Source of the DNA: JAVBKB01 sp031554275
Lineage (GTDB): Bacteria > Bacillota > Bacilli > JARBTR01
DNA: 17,114 bases
NCBI GenBank assembly: GCA_031554275.1
Contig: JAVBKB010000213.1
Location: forward strand, 1 to 17,114
Direction: 5' to 3'
This document shows positions 13,317 to 17,114 of the stretch, in pieces (position 1 is the first letter of the stretch; the number at the start of each line of letters is the position of its first letter). The notes beneath the pieces are model-generated. The model was not told the origin of the DNA. It did no database searches and was given only the letters and a program-made list of their open reading frames with translations. The translations under genes were made by a program, and so were the position numbers.

Positions 13317-13916
13317 ATGCTTGCATCTGTCACGCATTGGCTTACTGATAATATTATTATTTTGATTGACAAATATGAGTCTTTTGGCGTTCTAGTCGGT
13401 TTTCTGGTTCCTTTCTTAGATGCCTTTTTGGCTATTTTTCCTTTATTCGTTGTGGTTGTTGTGAATGTGAAAGCATTTGGGTTTTGGCCAGGCTCATTGA
13501 TTTCTTGGCTAGGAAGTGTTGTTGGGACATTATGTTTGTTTTTCTTGCTGCGACGATTTGGAAAGACGAAAATCACCAAGTTTTTATATCGTCCAGACAA
13601 AAACCATCCAATCATGAATTGGATCGATCGAAGTGGTTTTGGACCAATCTTTGTATTGTTGTGTTTTCCATTCACCCCTTCATTCTTTATAAATATATTT
13701 GCGGCATTTTCTAAAGTGAATGTTCGCTCATATGTGTTGGCAGTTATCTTGGGGAAATTTGTGATGATTATTTCAGTCAGTTGGATAGGACATGATATAC
13801 AGGACTTATTACATAAGCCGTTAAAAGCAGTGCTTTTGGTTGTAATTATTTTCATTTTGTGGTTAGCTGGAAAGTGGCTTGAAAAAAGTATGAGTAAAAA
13901 GGAAAATGTCGCATAA
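13317..13916 (+). CDS. yhjE: TVP38/DedA-type (SNARE-associated) membrane protein, YhjE-like
   Basis: This 199-residue protein is an integral membrane protein of the VTT/SNARE-associated Golgi family. Hydrophobic segments lie at about residues 22-55, 60-80, 117-135, 140-158 and 170-187. The family core GFLVPFLDAFLAIFPLFVVV, the conserved FGFWPGSLISWLGSVVG segment and the FPFTPSFFINIFAAFSKV segment are visible; the last has the Pro-rich turn found in these proteins. Bacterial DedA relatives are linked to lipid carrier recycling and membrane homeostasis, but no activity is assigned for YhjE. The GGAG upstream is 12 bases from the ATG, a rather long gap. It lies between comK and the signal peptidase gene, as yhjE lies near comK and directly before sipV in B. 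subtilis, which supports the symbol. A TTGTTA at 13209-13214 may belong to its promoter. Confidence 0.82.
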   Translation: MLASVTHWLTDNIIILIDKYESFGVLVGFLVPFLDAFLAIFPLFVVVVVNVKAFGFWPGSLISWLGSVVGTLCLFFLLRRFGKTKITKFLYRPDKNHPIMNWIDRSGFGPIFVLLCFPFTPSFFINIFAAFSKVNVRSYVLAVILGKFVMIISVSWIGHDIQDLLHKPLKAVLLVVIIFILWLAGKWLEKSMSKKENVA

Positions 13917-13981
13917 ATATCATTGTGTAGAACATATTCAACATGTGTTTTTTCGATAGTCTATAAACTAGGAGTACGGAA

Positions 13982-14539
13982 ATGCGCAAAGAATTGAACA
14001 AGGAACTTAAAGAGTGGGCTGTAGCATTAATGATTGGTTTTCTAATCTTCCTAGTGATTAGAATATTTGTCTTTGCACCTTACCGAATCGATGGAGATTC
14101 AATGCTTCCAACTTTACAAAATGACAACAAGGTGCTTGTTTGGAAGCTCTTCTATAATGAGCAGATGATGGAACGATTTGATGTTGTTGTTTTCAAAGTT
14201 AGTGAAGAAGAATCCTATGTGAAAAGGATCATTGGATTGCCTGGCGATAAAGTTACCTATAAAGATGATCAATTGTTTATCAATGATGAAGCGATTGAAG
14301 AGCACTATTTGGATGAAGAAAGAAAACAAACGGGCTATACAAAGTTGACAGAGGATTTCTCTGTTCAAAGTATCGCTCATCTCGAGCGGATTCCGGAAGG
14401 GAAAGTGCTTGTGCTTGGTGATAATCGTCTCAATAGTTTAGATAGCAGGCGCTTTGGCTTGATCTCTACAGATGATATTATAGGCGAAGTTAAATTCCGC
14501 TTCTGGCCTTTCAACGAGATAACTTATGATTTCGATTAA
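13982..14539 (+). CDS. sipV: Type I signal peptidase (SipV-like)
   Basis: This 185-residue membrane protease removes signal peptides from secreted proteins on the outer face of the membrane. One N-terminal anchor (about residues 12-32) is followed by the catalytic serine in DGDSMLPTL (Ser40), the catalytic lysine in YVKRIIGLPGD (Lys81), and the conserved GDNR (146-149) and SLDSRRFG (152-159) boxes. Size and lack of a second membrane span match the Gram-positive P-type enzymes. AGGAG lies seven bases before the ATG. It follows the yhjE-like gene by 65 bases on the same strand, matching the yhjE-sipV pair of B. subtilis. The class is certain; the V paralogue is assigned by gene order only. No plain terminator is seen after it. 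Confidence 0.93.
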   Translation: MRKELNKELKEWAVALMIGFLIFLVIRIFVFAPYRIDGDSMLPTLQNDNKVLVWKLFYNEQMMERFDVVVFKVSEEESYVKRIIGLPGDKVTYKDDQLFINDEAIEEHYLDEERKQTGYTKLTEDFSVQSIAHLERIPEGKVLVLGDNRLNSLDSRRFGLISTDDIIGEVKFRFWPFNEITYDFD

Positions 14540-14589
14540 GAGTTTCAAAGAAAAAGCAAAAAATGTAGAATATTAATTTCCAGAAACCA

Positions 14590-14680
14590 AACGCTATACT
14601 CCCTGAAAGAGCTCTCAAAAGAAGTTAGATGAAACACAGAAATCTAGCCGACAAGAGCAAATCAACTGGATTATAGCGTT
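14590..14680. other. Distant inverted repeat in the gap after the signal peptidase gene
   Basis: AACGCTATA at 14590-14598 is the exact reverse complement of TATAGCGTT at 14672-14680, with TCC/GGA adding three pairs beyond a mismatch. The 73 bases between hold a small AGAGCTCT palindrome but no strong inner stem. The gap 14540-14738 has no gene that I can see. A nine-base match at this distance may be chance. Confidence 0.3.
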
Positions 14681-14738
14681 ATTTGTATGGTGTTTTTGAG
14701 TGAAAGGATTATTTCTTTAATTGAGTAAGTGCTGTTTT

Positions 14739-14897
14739 ATCCTAATTATCGATAGAAATGCAACTTAAAATACCCGATAAAATTTTCAAAGACGAGGAAT
14801 AATTTGCGACGGATAGCGGGACTATCTTAAGAAATTATGACGAAGTATTTGGGAATCTTAGCGAGTTTTAAGTTGCATTTCTAACGACAATTGGGAT
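14739..14897 (-). repeat. Family A palindromic repeat, copy 4 (complete, inverted)
   Basis: This 159-bp copy runs opposite to copies 1-3: it starts with ATCCTAATTATCGATAGAAA and ends with TTTCTAACGACAATTGGGAT. Between them the arms read as the complement of the other copies (CCCGATAAAATTTTC, GGATAGCGGGACTATC, TATTTGGGAATCTTAGCGAG). Its left terminus has changes at three places relative to copy 3. It fills the middle of the gap before the OPT transporter gene. Confidence 0.88.
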
Positions 14898-15001
14898 TAA
14901 GTGAACATAGCGAATAAAGCTCCTTGTTTATATATGGACAGCCTCAAAGCAGATTTTAGCAGGAAATGATATGTCGATATTCGAATTATTTCCTCAAATA
15001 C

Positions 15002-15030
15002 TGTTCAAATATCCAATATTATGCTATAGT
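15002..15030 (+). promoter_or_regulatory. Candidate promoter of the OPT transporter gene
   Basis: TATAGT at 15025-15030 with TG at 15022-15023 makes an extended -10 box, and a weak -35 (TGTTCA, 15002-15007) stands 17 bases upstream. It gives a short leader of about 30 bases to the ribosome binding site, and supports the start at 15067 over the in-frame ATG at 14971. Confidence 0.5.
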
Positions 15031-15066
15031 AAAATCGCAAATTTTATTGAACAGGAGTGGAGTTTT

Positions 15067-16980
15067 ATGCAAAAAAAATTACCAAAAGGCGCCTATGGCG
15101 GAGTAACAGGAAAAGATTACGTACCATATGTAACTGATAAAAACAGAAATGGGGGCAATGTTGTTGTCTTGATAATTGGTATTATTCTTGCCGCTATCTT
15201 TGCTGCATCAACCACATATTCTGGTATGAAAGCGGGCTTGACAGTTGCTGCGGGTATTCCTGGAGCGATTCTAGGCGCAGGATTAATCGGTGTTTTTGCG
15301 AAGGGAAAAGGCGTACTCAGCAAGAACTTAGTGCAAGGGATGTCTAGTGGCGGTGAATCCGTTGCGAGTGGAATGATTTTTGTATTACCAGCAGTATTAA
15401 TTATTGGAGCAAAGATTTCATTTATTGAGGGTATTGCCGTTGGTGTCGGTGGTGTATTACTTGGTATTGGAATCGCATCACTGGTTCATAATTACTTGAT
15501 CGTTGAAGAGCATGGAAAATTAATGTACCCAGAATCAATGGCTATTTCGGAGACAATTGTTGCCTCCGATACTGGTGGCGAATCGCTAAAGTTTATGGGG
15601 ATTGGTTTTGGAATTGGTGGACTAATAACACTTGTAACAGGTTCTGTATTTGGTTGGGTTAATAATGTGATTAGTTATTTAGGAGAAAAGAGTTTCAAGT
15701 GGCGGTTCCAAATGGAAGTAAATCCACTTCTATTAGGGATTGGTTTCATCGTAGGAATGGATGTATCGCTGATGATGTTTGCAGGCTCAATTCTTGCAAA
15801 CTTTGGTGTGATGCCATTGATTGGTTATTTTTCAAGTATGGCTGGAGACTCTGCGACAGTTTGGAATAACGCTGCAATACATGTTAATGCGTTAGACCCC
15901 GGTGCTATCGGTAACTCGTATCTTCGATATATTGGTGCAGGGATGATGTTATGTGGTGGATTTATTGGAGCAATTAAACTAATTCCTGTAATCGCTGCTT
16001 CAATTAAAGAAACAATGAAAGCGAAAACTGGTGGGAGTAGTGAATCTGGCTCCATGCAAATGTTCATTCTACTAGGTGGTATCGTATTTTCATTTGTGGC
16101 GGCGTTCATAATCTCTGAAAGCGTATTAATGGCAATCCTAGCTGCAGTTGTTTCAATGATCTTGATTCTACTATTTGCGATTGTATCTGGTAGACTTACG
16201 GGTACAATCGGAACCTCAAACCTACCGGTTTCTGGTATGACGATTGCATCTCTCGTCATTGTGACAATGATCTTTGTTTCAATGGGATGGAAAGACGCAG
16301 CTGACAACAAAAGTTTACTACTATTTGGAACGATCATAGTTGTAGCGATTGGTATGGCTGGTGGCTATATGCAATCACAAAAGGTTACCTATATTATGGG
16401 TGGTAGCAAGAACGAAATGCAAAAGTATTTCACAACAGCGGCAATTGTTGGGGTTTTGGTAGTTGTCTCAACAATCCTTCTTCTAGCTGATAAAATTGTT
16501 GATCCTACACAATTTGGTCTTCCACAAGCGAACTTAATGGCGACATTAACATCTGGTATCATGTCAGGTGATCTGCCATGGGAGATGATTTTTGCAGGTG
16601 TGTTTATGGCAATTGTTCTTCATTTCTTGAAGTTACCGATCATGACCGTGGCAATTGGTTTCTATCTGCCGATCGCAACCACTTCAATTATCTTGGTGGG
16701 TGCACTGATTCGCCTTCTAGTTGAGAAAACTGCAAAGGGTGATCGCGCGAGAGACATTAAAGTAGCAAATGGTGTCAGCTTGTCTTCGGGTCTTGTTGCG
16801 GGTGGATCGATTATTGGATTGATCGGAATTGCCTTGCAAATTCCAGAAATTATTGTGCCAGCGAAATTATCTGGTTTCGTTGCAGGAAATGGAATGGCAA
16901 TCATTCTACTAGTTTTGTTAGTAGTCCTGACGATTATTCCGATCATCACATCTAAGGTTAAATCAAGTAATGAAAAGTAA
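15067..16980 (+). CDS. OPT family oligopeptide transporter
   Basis: This 637-residue protein is a secondary transporter of the OPT superfamily (bacterial OPT branch), which takes up small peptides, or in some members metal chelates, with protons. It is nearly all membrane helices, about 14-16 by hydrophobicity. Landmarks are NGGNVVVLIIG and TTYSGMKAGLTVAAGIPGA near the start, SSGGESVASGMIFVLPA, and ESMAISETIVASDTGGES, followed in the second half by the NPLLLGIGFIVGMD and TSGIMSGDLPWEMI regions. ATG at 15067 follows GGAGTGGAG closely; the upstream ATG at 14971 would lie before the promoter and lacks a ribosome binding site. Length is normal for the family. Substrate is not deducible. The last 11 bases overlap the next gene. 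Confidence 0.9.
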   Translation: MQKKLPKGAYGGVTGKDYVPYVTDKNRNGGNVVVLIIGIILAAIFAASTTYSGMKAGLTVAAGIPGAILGAGLIGVFAKGKGVLSKNLVQGMSSGGESVASGMIFVLPAVLIIGAKISFIEGIAVGVGGVLLGIGIASLVHNYLIVEEHGKLMYPESMAISETIVASDTGGESLKFMGIGFGIGGLITLVTGSVFGWVNNVISYLGEKSFKWRFQMEVNPLLLGIGFIVGMDVSLMMFAGSILANFGVMPLIGYFSSMAGDSATVWNNAAIHVNALDPGAIGNSYLRYIGAGMMLCGGFIGAIKLIPVIAASIKETMKAKTGGSSESGSMQMFILLGGIVFSFVAAFIISESVLMAILAAVVSMILILLFAIVSGRLTGTIGTSNLPVSGMTIASLVIVTMIFVSMGWKDAADNKSLLLFGTIIVVAIGMAGGYMQSQKVTYIMGGSKNEMQKYFTTAAIVGVLVVVSTILLLADKIVDPTQFGLPQANLMATLTSGIMSGDLPWEMIFAGVFMAIVLHFLKLPIMTVAIGFYLPIATTSIILVGALIRLLVEKTAKGDRARDIKVANGVSLSSGLVAGGSIIGLIGIALQIPEIIVPAKLSGFVAGNGMAIILLVLLVVLTIIPIITSKVKSSNEK

Positions 16981-17114
16981 TGATGAAGTCCTAGCGCTCA
17001 TTTACAAAATCAATGGGGACATTGATTTTGTAGTGGATGGTCAGCAAATTGTAACCATCCTCAAAAAGCAGAACCATTGGATACAGAGAATGTTTCGAAA
17101 GATCAAAGTAAACA
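16970..17114 (+). CDS. Start of a small PqqD-like gene (cut by window edge)
   Basis: An open frame starts at ATG 16970, overlaps the end of the OPT gene by 11 bases and stays open to the last base (48 codons). The product begins MKSNDEVLALIYKINGDIDF and continues through LKKQNHWIQRMFRKIKVN. The QNH-x-IQ-x-FRK stretch recalls the N-terminal part of PqqD-family proteins of Bacillales, small proteins with a peptide-binding winged helix, which I remember seeing next to OPT genes. That identification is from memory and uncertain. The nearest ribosome binding site, AAGG at 16954-16957, is rather far from the ATG, so another start is possible. Confidence 0.55.
   Translation, partial: MKSNDEVLALIYKINGDIDFVVDGQQIVTILKKQNHWIQRMFRKIKVN

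Noticed and set aside
13313..13855. Long open frame on the minus strand, opposite the yhjE-like gene (also similar ones at 15825-16337 and 16662-16949 opposite the OPT gene)
   Set aside because: They lie wholly opposite firmly identified membrane protein genes, have low-complexity composition (Thr/Lys or Ile/Pro rich) explained by the complement of hydrophobic codons, and lack ribosome binding sites.
14971..15066. N-terminal extension of the OPT transporter from ATG 14971
   Set aside because: The extension spans a good extended -10 promoter and has no ribosome binding site, whereas ATG 15067 has GGAGTGGAG close upstream.
1..17114. CRISPR array, tRNA or rRNA genes, transposase or phage genes
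   Set aside because: The repeats found are 120-160 bp palindromes scattered far apart, not short spaced repeats; no cloverleaf, rRNA or recombinase-like coding sequence was recognised.

Overview
The window reads as a low-GC Gram-positive chromosome, most likely an endospore-forming member of the Bacillales (Planococcaceae-like is my guess, not proven). The best evidence is the right-centre block: a small IDEAL-domain gene (yhzC-like) divergent from comK, followed by a yhjE-like TVP38 membrane protein gene and a type I signal peptidase (sipV-like). As I remember it, this order matches the comK neighbourhood of Bacillus subtilis. Strong GGAGG-type ribosome binding sites and several GTG starts fit the same group. 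No rRNA, tRNA, CRISPR array, phage gene or transposase gene was found.

Layout. 1-2010: a palindromic repeat, a VanZ-family gene, then an operon of a GT2 glycosyltransferase and a DUF2304 membrane protein that ends in a decayed small transporter gene. 2020-2840: a lipoprotein gene on the minus strand. 2841-3442: no gene, but two different palindromic repeats set end to end and the terminator of the next operon. 3443-6469, minus strand: a four-subunit 2-oxoacid:ferredoxin oxidoreductase of the VorB (3-methyl-2-oxobutanoate) type, in the order ferredoxin, alpha, beta, gamma. A palindrome closely resembling a FapR operator lies on its promoter. 6650-7327, minus strand: a P-loop ATPase often found beside such oxidoreductases. 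7555-9760: a diacylglycerol kinase-type lipid kinase and an LCP cell-wall ligase. 9777-9897: a second copy of the second repeat. 9921-11958: a SCO1 copper chaperone gene divergent from an M48 (Ste24-type) protease gene. 12130-14539: the yhzC / comK / yhjE / sipV block. 14739-17114: a repeat copy, an OPT-family peptide transporter, and the start of a small overlapping gene that is cut by the window edge.

How the genes fit together. Many products act at the envelope: GT2 and DUF2304 (surface glycan), lipoprotein, lipid kinase, LCP ligase, membrane protease, signal peptidase and OPT transporter. The oxidoreductase is the metabolic outlier. If it makes branched-chain acyl-CoA from branched-chain 2-oxoacids, a FapR-type operator would tie the supply of fatty-acid primers to malonyl-CoA level. 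This is an inference from one operator-like site and the subunit family.

The other notable layer is non-coding. Family A is an imperfect palindrome of about 158 bp with four copies. Family B is a palindrome of about 121-163 bp with two copies. Both have MITE-like inverted termini and share nearly the same terminal sequence. One B copy sits where an A copy is broken off, and one A copy starts three bases after the stop codon of an unusually short comK.
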